Below are positions 54,753 through 62,737 of a stretch of DNA of 64,000 nt, in pieces. Within the stretch, counting starts at the first letter, position 1. Each line of letters starts with the position of its first letter. The position numbers were made by a program, and so were the translations under genes. The notes below the pieces were generated by a model. The model saw nothing but the letters and a program-made list of their open reading frames with translations, was not told the DNA's origin and did not search any database. The stretch is from Arenibacter sp. F20364 (lineage in GTDB: Bacteria; Bacteroidota; Bacteroidia; Flavobacteriales; Flavobacteriaceae): NCBI RefSeq assembly GCF_023015905.1, contig NZ_JALKBD010000008.1, positions 62,001 to 126,000 of the forward strand, in the 5' to 3' direction.

Positions 54753-55925
54753 ATGCAATTAGCAAATACAAATTGGAATTATCCTACCACCATCTGGTTT
54801 GGAAATGGTAGAATAAACGAAATATCGCAGGCATGCAAAAAATTGGGAATCAACAACCCTTTATTTGTTACCGATGAAGGCTTGGTAAAACTGGATATTG
54901 TTGAAAATACCGTAAACATTCTAAAAAGGGATGGGTTGAGTTTCACGTTATACAGTGATGTACAGGGAAATCCAACCGAAAAAAATGTGATGGACGGGGT
55001 GGCCCATTATTTGAAAAACAAGCATGATGGAGTCATTGCCTTTGGAGGTGGTTCCGCCATTGATGCAGCCAAGACTATAGCCTTTATGTCCGGCCAAACA
55101 AGGTCCCTTTGGGATTTTGAAGATGTGGGCGATAACTGGAGTTATGCAGATCCTGCCGGAATTGCTCCAATAATTGCAGTCCCTACCACGGCTGGTACTG
55201 GTTCCGAAGTGGGAAGGGCTTCAGTGATATTGGATGAAAAACTGCATACCAAGAAAATCATTTTTCACCCCAAAATGTTACCGGCAATCGTGATATCGGA
55301 TCCTGAACTTACTTTGGGCCTGCCACCACATATTACGGCTTGGACAGGGGTAGATGCTATGGTGCATGCCATTGAGGCCTATTGTGCTCCAGGGTACCAC
55401 CCTATGGCCGACGGTATTGCCATTGAAGCTATCCGAATTATTGTCAAGTTTTTGCCAATAGCAGTTAAGGACGGAAAAAATTTGGAAGCCAGGGGACAAA
55501 TGTTGGTAGCAGCATCCATGGGCGCAACCGCCTTTCAAAAAGGATTGGGCTCCGTGCATTCCGTTGCCCATCAATTGGGAGCATTGTACAATAAACAGCA
55601 TGGCCTGCTCAATGCCATAATATTGCCTTATGCCCTTAAACAGAATAAGGCGGCTATTGAGGATAGAATGGTGCATTTAAGCAAAGTTCTTGGACTGGAA
55701 AAGGAAGGTGCCGATGCTTTTATCGATTATATAATTGGCCTTAGAAAAACTTTGAATATTCCGCATACGCTTAAGGAAATTGACATTAATGGGGACAATG
55801 CCAGGGAGATCGGGGAAATGGCCTATAAGGACCCATCAACGCCTTCCAATGCAAAACCTGTTAATGCAAAAGATTTGGAGCAACTTTTTAGGGCCGCGGT
55901 GTCTGGAGATATAAACGGACTATAA
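54753..55925 (+). CDS. Iron-containing alcohol dehydrogenase
   Basis: 390-residue group III alcohol dehydrogenase. NAD site GGGSAIDAAKT (98-108), PTTAGTGSEVGRASV, and four metal ligands Asp201, His205, His269 and His283, whose spacing matches E. coli FucO. GSVHSVAHQLGALYNKQHGLLNAIILP is diagnostic. It lies 42 bp after the ALDH gene and 2 bp before the amidotransferase gene. In the proposed route it would oxidise the hydroxyl of gamma-glutamyl-ethanolamide to the aldehyde. A putrescine route would instead need a FAD amine oxidase, which is missing here, so an amino alcohol is the better fit. Confidence 0.88.
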   Translation: MQLANTNWNYPTTIWFGNGRINEISQACKKLGINNPLFVTDEGLVKLDIVENTVNILKRDGLSFTLYSDVQGNPTEKNVMDGVAHYLKNKHDGVIAFGGGSAIDAAKTIAFMSGQTRSLWDFEDVGDNWSYADPAGIAPIIAVPTTAGTGSEVGRASVILDEKLHTKKIIFHPKMLPAIVISDPELTLGLPPHITAWTGVDAMVHAIEAYCAPGYHPMADGIAIEAIRIIVKFLPIAVKDGKNLEARGQMLVAASMGATAFQKGLGSVHSVAHQLGALYNKQHGLLNAIILPYALKQNKAAIEDRMVHLSKVLGLEKEGADAFIDYIIGLRKTLNIPHTLKEIDINGDNAREIGEMAYKDPSTPSNAKPVNAKDLEQLFRAAVSGDINGL

Positions 55926-55927
55926 GC

Positions 55928-56725
55928 GTGAAATTATTAATAGTAGAAGGTAATAACGAACAGACACGTCTGCAGCGGGGAGCTGCTGGGATTAAACCCT
56001 ATCATCTGACGTTTCAGGAAATGCTAAGGGTTTTGGTCCCTAAGGCTAAGACCGATTTTGCTTTTCCTGCAGATGGTACAGGCGGATTGCCAACAGTTGC
56101 GGAATTGAAGCGGTATGATGGTGTTTTATGGACAGGGAGTTCTTTAAGTGTCCTTGATGATATTCCGGATGTTCTTGGGCAACTTAATTTTGCCGATGGG
56201 ATTTTTGAAAGCGGCGTGCCGTTCTACGGCAGCTGTTGGGGGATGCAGGTGGCCACAGTAGTGGCTGGGGGAAAGGTGGCATTAAGTCCTAATGGATTGG
56301 AGTTTGGGATATCCAAGCCTATAGAAGTAACTGCTTCTGGAAAGGAAAGCCCTTTTTTTAAACATCGAAAAACGCCATTTACTGCCCTGTGTATTCATTA
56401 TGACGAGGTGGCAGAAGCACCTGAAAATGCTATTATTTTGGCCAGCAACGCACATTCCAAGGTGCAGGGCATGACTTTTGACTATAAGAATGGATCATTT
56501 TTTGGGGTACAATACCATCCTGAATTCAATACCTCGGAAATGGCTTTGATAGCTTCATTTTTATCTGAAAAATTAGTCAAAAGCACTGCTTTTGATTCCT
56601 CGAAAGAAGTTCAGGATTTTTGTTCGCAATTGAGGGAGCAAAAAGGCCTTCCGTTAGAAATAAGCGATTACCATCTCCATACCCAAGAAATAATGGCTTG
56701 GTTAAGACATATATCTGGAGAATAA
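55928..56725 (+). CDS. Class I glutamine amidotransferase-like hydrolase, probable gamma-glutamyl-amide hydrolase
   Basis: 265 residues from a GTG start at 55928, 2 bp after the dehydrogenase stop. The GATase1 triad is Cys103 in YGSCWGMQ, His197 and Glu199 in VQYHPEF, as in GMP-synthase-type amidotransferases. No synthetase domain is attached, so it should act as a stand-alone gamma-glutamyl hydrolase, a role played by PuuD in putrescine catabolism. Here it would release glycine and glutamate from gamma-glutamyl-glycine and close the cycle. Last gene of the operon; a 12-bp hairpin terminator follows within 24 bp. Confidence 0.85.
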   Translation: MKLLIVEGNNEQTRLQRGAAGIKPYHLTFQEMLRVLVPKAKTDFAFPADGTGGLPTVAELKRYDGVLWTGSSLSVLDDIPDVLGQLNFADGIFESGVPFYGSCWGMQVATVVAGGKVALSPNGLEFGISKPIEVTASGKESPFFKHRKTPFTALCIHYDEVAEAPENAIILASNAHSKVQGMTFDYKNGSFFGVQYHPEFNTSEMALIASFLSEKLVKSTAFDSSKEVQDFCSQLREQKGLPLEISDYHLHTQEIMAWLRHISGE

Positions 56726-56748
56726 AAGACATAATTAATAAAATATAT

Positions 56749-56782
56749 AGAGGATGGTTTTAAAATGTGGAAACCATCCTCT
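56749..56782. terminator. Bidirectional intrinsic terminator
   Basis: AGAGGATGGTTT and AAACCATCCTCT make a perfect 12-bp stem around a 10-nt loop. A T-rich tail exists on both strands (TTTGTACTTTTT on plus; ATATATTTTATT on minus). It serves the convergent ends of the amidotransferase gene and the GH92 gene. Confidence 0.85.
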
Positions 56783-56830
56783 TTGTACTTTTTGGAATAT
56801 TTAAAAATTTAAATAAGGCTACTTCCGTTT

Positions 56831-59092
56831 CTAATTGTTTTTGAAGGCAGTTGGGTTTGGACTGTTTCCCATTTCAAATTCGAGGACATTACCGTTCATT
56901 ATTTGGGTATAGGTAATAAAGGGTTCCTCTACCACCTTTCCATCCAAAGTAAGCGATTGAATGTATTTGTTGGTTTCAGAAAGGTTGTTGGCAATTATTT
57001 TAAAGGATTTTGGTACTCCATCCTTGAGTAATCTGAGGGTGAATTCGGGAAATTGTGGTGCTCCAATGGCAAAAATTTCGGTTCCGGGGGTGACTGGATA
57101 AAATCCCATAACTCCAAAAACATACCAGGCCGACATTTGTCCGCAATCATCGTTTCCGTTGATTCCCAGAGGATGATTCCTATAATTTATGGTTGAGGTA
57201 TGCTTACGTATAAGCTCTTGGGTTTTCCAGGGTTGCCCGGCATAGTTAAATAGGTAGGCATAGTGATGCCCAGGTTCGTTATCGTGCCTGTAGTGCTGCC
57301 CATCAAAGTTTTCATTTAATTTGGCAGCAAACTTTTCCTTTCCGCCAAAGAGTTCAATGCTTCCTTCAATATCGTGCATGGCGCCGAATAAATAGGTCCA
57401 TCTACCTCCTTCGGTAAAACCTTCTTGTTCATTTTTGTCCCAATCCCCATTGTACAATCGGGCGTTTAAGAATCCCGTTTCCTTGTTGTAGAGGTTTTTG
57501 TAATTCTTGCTCCATCCCATTAATCGCTCATAGTCTTCCATTTTTCCCAGGTCCTTGGCCATTTGGGCAATACTATAATCATCAATTCCAAACTCGATAG
57601 TTCTAGTAACGGATTCCCTAGTTTTATCCGCAGCTACATATCCTAAGGAATGATAATAGGTGAGTCCGCCCCTGGCCTCATATAAGGTACCTTCATCCCT
57701 ATCTCCCCAAGCCTTTTCTGTGTCTCTGTAAGGCGGGTGCATTGCATTTTTTCTAACAGCTTCGTAAGCTAGATTCAGGTCGTAATCCCTAAAGCCCTTT
57801 ATATAAGCATCTGCAATTACGGCATCGGCATGGGTGCCAGTCATGATATTGGTATAGGTGGGATTAGGCCATTTTGGCAACCAGCCTCCTTCCTGGTACA
57901 TCTGCAATAATGACTGAACCATGGGGCTTACCCTTTCGGGATGTGTAAAATGTAATAGGGGATGCAGAGCCCTAAAAGTATCCCAAAGGGAGTAGTCGTT
58001 ATAAGAAACCCCTTCATGGACCTTGTCATCGAACGGACTGTAGTAGCGTCCGTACTCGGAAAACTCTCTAGGGAACAACATGGTGTGGAATAAGGCGGTA
58101 TAGAAAATACTTTTTTGATCTTCGGTAGCCCCATTAACGGTTATTCTTGATAGATTTTCCTGCCAAATGTCCTTGGTGTTTTTCACTACTGCGTTAAAGT
58201 CCCAATCCGGTATTTCCTTGGATAAATTTTCTCGGGCCTGTTCCAAACTTATAAAGGAAGTGGCAATTTTAACCTTGACCTTTTCGTTTTTTTCTGTTTT
58301 AAAACTGATATATCCACCCATTCTTGCGCCGGTCTGTTCTCTGCCCATTTCAATAATGTCCGGTTCGGTTCTAAAAGAATTCCATGTTCCAAAACGTTCA
58401 AAGGATTTGTCGAATTGAATTATAAAGTAGCCCTTAAAGTTTTTAAGCTCAGGTCCCAAATGGGAAGACATGCGTTCTGGGTTATACCCCGTAATCTCCT
58501 TTTTATTTTCATCAATATTGATATAACCGTGAAAAGCCTTCTTGTTTTCGGTAATATTGATCCCCTGGATAATGATATGGGATTCATCCGATTTTGGAAA
58601 GGTAAATTGAAAGATGCCACAGCGAGAGGCAGCTGCTATTTCTCCTTTTATTTTTTGTCCCTTATTGCCCATGGAAACACTGTAGTAATTCGGTTTTGAT
58701 ATCTCCTCTTTATGGTTAAAGGGAAGGGCCCTGTCTTTGGGGAGAAGCTTTAGTTTACCCAGCTGAGGCATAACGGATACGTAACCATAATCGCCCATCC
58801 ATACCGTGGGTTGATGTGTTGCCATAAAACCTTGAATGGTATTGTCCTCATAAACGTATGGCATTTCACTTATCTTGTTCTCACGTGTCTGGGCTACAAA
58901 ATTGGTCATAGCAAATGGGGTTCCCACACAGGGCATAGTACCGCCACCGTCCCTGCCTTCCATAAAACCGGCAGATGGTGTGCCAATAAGTGGGTTTACG
59001 TAATCAACTTCAATTTTATTTTGGGCAGGTAAAATTGTGGTCCATAATATTAATGGAAGGAGGGTGTACAATAATTTCTTATTTGTTTTCAT
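56831..59092 (-). CDS. GH92 family alpha-mannosidase
   Basis: Calcium-dependent exo-alpha-mannosidase (most GH92 enzymes cleave alpha-1,2 links). From ATG 59092 it has 753 residues with a signal peptide (MKTNKKLLYTLLPLILWTTILPAQ); an upstream in-frame ATG at 59104 adds only four residues. VDYVNPLIGTPSAGF opens the mature enzyme, and NEPGHHYAYLFNYAGQPWKTQ, GNDDCGQMSAWYVFGVMGFYPV and IGAPQFPEFTL are the GH92 catalytic-domain hallmarks. Its promoter region carries the perfect 18-bp LacI operator that also precedes the inositol operon. This ties mannose release to inositol use. It is convergent with the gamma-glutamyl operon. Confidence 0.93.
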   Translation of the reverse strand: MKTNKKLLYTLLPLILWTTILPAQNKIEVDYVNPLIGTPSAGFMEGRDGGGTMPCVGTPFAMTNFVAQTRENKISEMPYVYEDNTIQGFMATHQPTVWMGDYGYVSVMPQLGKLKLLPKDRALPFNHKEEISKPNYYSVSMGNKGQKIKGEIAAASRCGIFQFTFPKSDESHIIIQGINITENKKAFHGYINIDENKKEITGYNPERMSSHLGPELKNFKGYFIIQFDKSFERFGTWNSFRTEPDIIEMGREQTGARMGGYISFKTEKNEKVKVKIATSFISLEQARENLSKEIPDWDFNAVVKNTKDIWQENLSRITVNGATEDQKSIFYTALFHTMLFPREFSEYGRYYSPFDDKVHEGVSYNDYSLWDTFRALHPLLHFTHPERVSPMVQSLLQMYQEGGWLPKWPNPTYTNIMTGTHADAVIADAYIKGFRDYDLNLAYEAVRKNAMHPPYRDTEKAWGDRDEGTLYEARGGLTYYHSLGYVAADKTRESVTRTIEFGIDDYSIAQMAKDLGKMEDYERLMGWSKNYKNLYNKETGFLNARLYNGDWDKNEQEGFTEGGRWTYLFGAMHDIEGSIELFGGKEKFAAKLNENFDGQHYRHDNEPGHHYAYLFNYAGQPWKTQELIRKHTSTINYRNHPLGINGNDDCGQMSAWYVFGVMGFYPVTPGTEIFAIGAPQFPEFTLRLLKDGVPKSFKIIANNLSETNKYIQSLTLDGKVVEEPFITYTQIMNGNVLEFEMGNSPNPTAFKNN

Positions 59093-59205
59093 GTAGTTGA
59101 TCAATAAGCTTAAACTTTTAGGGAATCATAAAAGATAATGGGAGAAGGTCCTTATCAAAAAAACAATAAAATATTGATAATGGGAAAGATAGGGTGATAT
59201 TTATA

Positions 59206-59223
59206 TATGCAAAGGTTTGCATA
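59206..59223. promoter_or_regulatory. LacI-type operator 3, upstream of GH92 mannosidase
   Basis: TATGCAAA-GG-TTTGCATA is the exact reverse complement of operator 2. It lies 113 bp before the GH92 start and 372 bp before ppc, so the mannosidase gene is the likely target. Confidence 0.75.
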
Positions 59224-59319
59224 AATCCCATTATGGAAATAATTGAAGACGTATTTATAGGTCAAGGAAATCTTAAATAATTTTTTTTGTGACAAAATAG
59301 GTGTTAACTAGCCCAAACT

Positions 59320-59353
59320 AAAAAGAGCCTTGCCAGTCCGACAAAGCTCTTTT
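59320..59353 (-). terminator. Hairpin between divergent GH92 and ppc genes
   Basis: AAAAGAGCCTTG and CAAAGCTCTTTT pair over 12 positions; on the minus strand all 12 pair (one G-U), on the plus strand one position is a C-A mismatch. Five T follow on the minus strand. No gene ends here on either strand, so it may insulate the GH92 promoter, end a short antisense RNA or act as a leader attenuator. Confidence 0.5.
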
Positions 59354-59595
59354 ACGAGAACACTATATGAAAATGAAAAAATTACTTTTTTTTATTACAC
59401 TGTAAATGTACCTTGTTAGCTTCCGCTATGGAAATTTTTGTTGTGAAGTCTGTTGATTATGAGGTGTCCCCAATAAATTTTGATGTTTGGCACATAATTC
59501 CTCTTTCAAATCTAAAAATATGCCGATATTTAAGGTTTGAAATTCATGTTCCTATTTTTATAGGGGATGTTTATGTAGAATGTAATTAGAGAAGT

Positions 59596-62142
59596 ATGCT
59601 TCAATCAGAGAGATTAGACGAATTTAAAAAATCGGTCCAGAACAAGTTTAATATATACAATAGCTTGTTCCTCAATTTACCGTACCAAAATATTGAAAAT
59701 GTAGGAATGCTCATTCCTCTACTACTGCATCAGTCCGAAAAGGGATTGAAATCAGGGAAGAATCCGCAGGAAATTTTGGATGCTTTTTTTCAAAACTACG
59801 CCAATATAGATTCGGAAAAGGATAGGATAGATTTTATGTTCAGGATTATTCAGTATGTAGAAAGACAGGTGGTATTGTATGACAGTGTTGAGGATGCTGC
59901 TTTCCCAAAGCTTCAGAAACACAGTAGTTCCCTGACTATTGGGGATTATTTTCAGTTGGTGGACAAAAATAAAAGTTGGGACCAAATATCGGAAAAACTG
60001 TCTACATTCAGTGCCCGTATTGTTTTAACGGCACACCCCACACAGTTTTATACTCCGGCAGTCTTGGATATCATAAGTAATTTACGGAGTCTAATTTTAG
60101 AAAACAAAATCAATGACATTGATCTGGTGCTTCAGCAATTGGGGCTAACCTCTTTGATCAATGCCAAAAAGCCCACTCCTTTGGATGAGGCAAAAAACAT
60201 AATTTATATTCTAAGAAATGTGTATTATGATGCTGTTGGGGAATTATATGCCTATATCAAGGATAATATTGGCAATATGGATTTCAACAATCACAATATC
60301 ATGAAATTAGGGTTCTGGCCCGGAGGGGATAGGGATGGGAACCCTTTTGTTACATCCAATATTACCAAGGATGTTGCTGATGAGTTGCGAATTACCTTAA
60401 TGAAATGTTACTATCACGATGTAAAAAATTTGCAACAAAAATTGACCTTTAGGGATCTTCAAGATGTGATTTCCAATTTAAGGGGGCGCTTGTACAATAC
60501 TATGTTCGATGCTAGCAAGATACTGCGCTACGACGAAATTATTGAACCCCTTCTGGAAATTAGGTCGGTGCTGGTTGAAAAATACCACAAGCTTTACCTA
60601 AAGGATTTGGACCAACTTATAGATAAGGTAAAAATTTTTAGGACACATTTTGCCACCTTGGATATTAGGCAAGACCATAGTGTACACACACAAGTGGTTG
60701 AAGCTATTCTAAAGGCGAATGGATTTGTTTCAGAAAATATTGGGGAATTGGATAAACAGGAATTAATAGATATTCTACTCCATAAGGACATCGATCTACA
60801 AGTGCAGAACTATGACGAGGATATAGTAAAGGAAACCATACAGAATATTCTACAATTAAGGGGTATTCAGGAGAAAAATGGCGAAGAGGGATGTAACCGT
60901 TATGTTATAAGTAATTCCGAGGATGTTTTTTCCGTGCTTTTTGTGTATGGTCTTTTTAGATGGTGCGGTTGGGAATCTGATAAGATAACCTTCGATATTA
61001 TTCCGTTGTTCGAAACCATGAAAGGAATGGAAAGTTCTGAAAATACGATGAATGAACTGTTTGACATTCCGGAGTATATAAAACATGTGGGCCAACGCCA
61101 GAATAAGCAGACCATAATGTTAGGGTTTTCAGATGGTACCAAGGACGGTGGATATGTAAAAGCGAATTGGGAAATATTCAAAACCAAGGAGAAACTTTCC
61201 GCTGTATGTGATCAGAATGATATTAAGGCTATATTTTTTGATGGTCGTGGAGGACCACCGGCACGTGGAGGAGGAAAAACCCATAGGTTTTACGCTGCAC
61301 AAACGAAAGATATTGCCAATAATGAAATTCAATTAACCATTCAGGGGCAGACCATAACCAGTACTTATGGGACTAAGGAGCAGTTTATCCACAATTCTGA
61401 GCAATTATTGACAGCAGGCCTTTCCAATAATTTGTTTGGAAAAGAGAATGTTATTTCAAAGGAATCAAGAGAACTAATGGAAGCCTTGTCGGATCTAAGT
61501 TTCGAGAAATACGATGCTTTAAAACAACATGACAAGTTTATTGCTTATTTGGAAAACAAGAGTACCCTAAAATATTACCAAAAGGCAAATATTGGAAGTA
61601 GGCCAGGAAAAAGGGGGCATAAGAAAAAACTGGAGCTCACGGATTTAAGAGCTATTTCATTTGTAGGTTCTTGGAGTCAGCTTAAACAGAATGTCCCAGG
61701 CTATTTTGGTATCGGAACTGCTATTAAGATTTTAAAGGATCAAGGAAAATTGGACGATTTGAAAAATCTATTCAAAGAAGTTCCGTTGTTTAAAGCGCTG
61801 ATGCTCAATAGTATGATGTCCCTTGCCAAGTGTTATTTTGAACTTACCAGTTATATGAAGGATGATAAGGAATATGGTGATTTCTGGAACATTCTATATG
61901 AGGAATATTTGCTTTCCAAAGAAATGTTATTACTTATTTCAGATTCCAAGGTTTTGATGGAGAAAGAGTCGGTTTCGCGTGAATCGGTTAAAATTAGGGA
62001 AAATATTGTATTGCCCTTATTGGTCATTCAACAGTTTGCCCTCCAGCAAATGAGCAGGGATACAGAATATAAGGAGCTATATGAAAAAATAGTAATTAGG
62101 TCCTTATATGGAAATATTAATGCGAGTAGGAATTCCGCATAA
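59596..62142 (+). CDS. ppc: Phosphoenolpyruvate carboxylase
   Basis: Adds bicarbonate to PEP to make oxaloacetate, an anaplerotic step. 848 residues, near the usual bacterial length. Catalytic His147 lies in LTAHPTQF; GFWPGGDRDGNPFVTS, MLGFSDGTKDGGYVKANW, the mobile loop FFDGRGGPPARGGG and GSRPGKRG are all intact. The C-terminus is SRNSA instead of the common RNTG, a small deviation at a site that contributes to the active centre. Monocistronic, with a long upstream region shared with the GH92 gene. It looks like core metabolism rather than part of the glycan loci. Confidence 0.95.
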   Translation: MLQSERLDEFKKSVQNKFNIYNSLFLNLPYQNIENVGMLIPLLLHQSEKGLKSGKNPQEILDAFFQNYANIDSEKDRIDFMFRIIQYVERQVVLYDSVEDAAFPKLQKHSSSLTIGDYFQLVDKNKSWDQISEKLSTFSARIVLTAHPTQFYTPAVLDIISNLRSLILENKINDIDLVLQQLGLTSLINAKKPTPLDEAKNIIYILRNVYYDAVGELYAYIKDNIGNMDFNNHNIMKLGFWPGGDRDGNPFVTSNITKDVADELRITLMKCYYHDVKNLQQKLTFRDLQDVISNLRGRLYNTMFDASKILRYDEIIEPLLEIRSVLVEKYHKLYLKDLDQLIDKVKIFRTHFATLDIRQDHSVHTQVVEAILKANGFVSENIGELDKQELIDILLHKDIDLQVQNYDEDIVKETIQNILQLRGIQEKNGEEGCNRYVISNSEDVFSVLFVYGLFRWCGWESDKITFDIIPLFETMKGMESSENTMNELFDIPEYIKHVGQRQNKQTIMLGFSDGTKDGGYVKANWEIFKTKEKLSAVCDQNDIKAIFFDGRGGPPARGGGKTHRFYAAQTKDIANNEIQLTIQGQTITSTYGTKEQFIHNSEQLLTAGLSNNLFGKENVISKESRELMEALSDLSFEKYDALKQHDKFIAYLENKSTLKYYQKANIGSRPGKRGHKKKLELTDLRAISFVGSWSQLKQNVPGYFGIGTAIKILKDQGKLDDLKNLFKEVPLFKALMLNSMMSLAKCYFELTSYMKDDKEYGDFWNILYEEYLLSKEMLLLISDSKVLMEKESVSRESVKIRENIVLPLLVIQQFALQQMSRDTEYKELYEKIVIRSLYGNINASRNSA

Positions 62143-62737
62143 ATAAGATTCTAAAGGACAATTGGAAATATAAAGGGGACATTTAAGGGTTGTTTATGAA
62201 GGTGTTCCATATTTTGGGAATGTTCACTTTTATACAAAATTTTCTTTTGTGCCCTATAAGTATCTTTATGGTCTTTAAGCTATAAGAAATATTGGCTTTA
62301 GGTTGATCCAATTGATTATTTGACCATTTTTATGAAGTGCTTTATATTTCATTTTTAGTAAGCTCAATATAAGATAGTTGGAAGCGTAATTGCAGAAAAT
62401 TCATTAAATTGATTAAAATTTTAGGTAAAATATAAGTTTTCAGTTTTGAAATCGTTTTTATTTTACGGTTCTTTCGGTTATGTTTAACCGTACAATGCTT
62501 GTGGCCATAATATATTGGGGCGACAGCAATACGTAAATATGTTACGACTTCAAGGTATTCCCCCCTCTCCTTCATAGTTGCGATTTGATAGGGAACGAAT
62601 GGCATGTACAAGACCATGTAATATTTGTTCAAGTTAAGATGAAATAAGTTTGTAAGTCTTTCACGCTAAAGTTCAATGTAATTTTATCGTGTAGAGAATG
62701 TTTAATGATGTTTATACTTTAATTTGGGGAGGTCTTT
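62143..62737. other. 595-bp gene-free region
   Basis: No supported gene. It contains alternative small hairpins around 62464-62492 (TACGGTT/AACCGTA and CGGTTA/TAACCG share the same 3' arm). A 96-codon minus-strand frame (62342-62632) has an unconvincing composition and no recognisable start context. Confidence 0.5.

Larger units (their letters stand above)
59105..59595. other. 491-bp divergent intergenic region (GH92 / ppc)
   Basis: Contains LacI operator 3, an insulating hairpin and, at 59367-59405, a 12-codon frame MKMKKLLFFITL ending in TAA that resembles a truncated signal peptide or a leader peptide. Nothing else recognisable; the promoter of ppc must lie here. Confidence 0.5.

Noticed and set aside
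53325-55925. Reading the amine operon as putrescine (Puu) catabolism
   Set aside because: The FAD-dependent gamma-glutamylputrescine oxidase (PuuB) is absent and an alcohol dehydrogenase takes its place; the permease also resembles ethanolamine permeases.
62342-62632. 96-codon minus-strand frame in the spacer after ppc
   Set aside because: Composition (many Tyr, Ile, Lys, His) reflects AT-rich non-coding DNA; no start context and no family.
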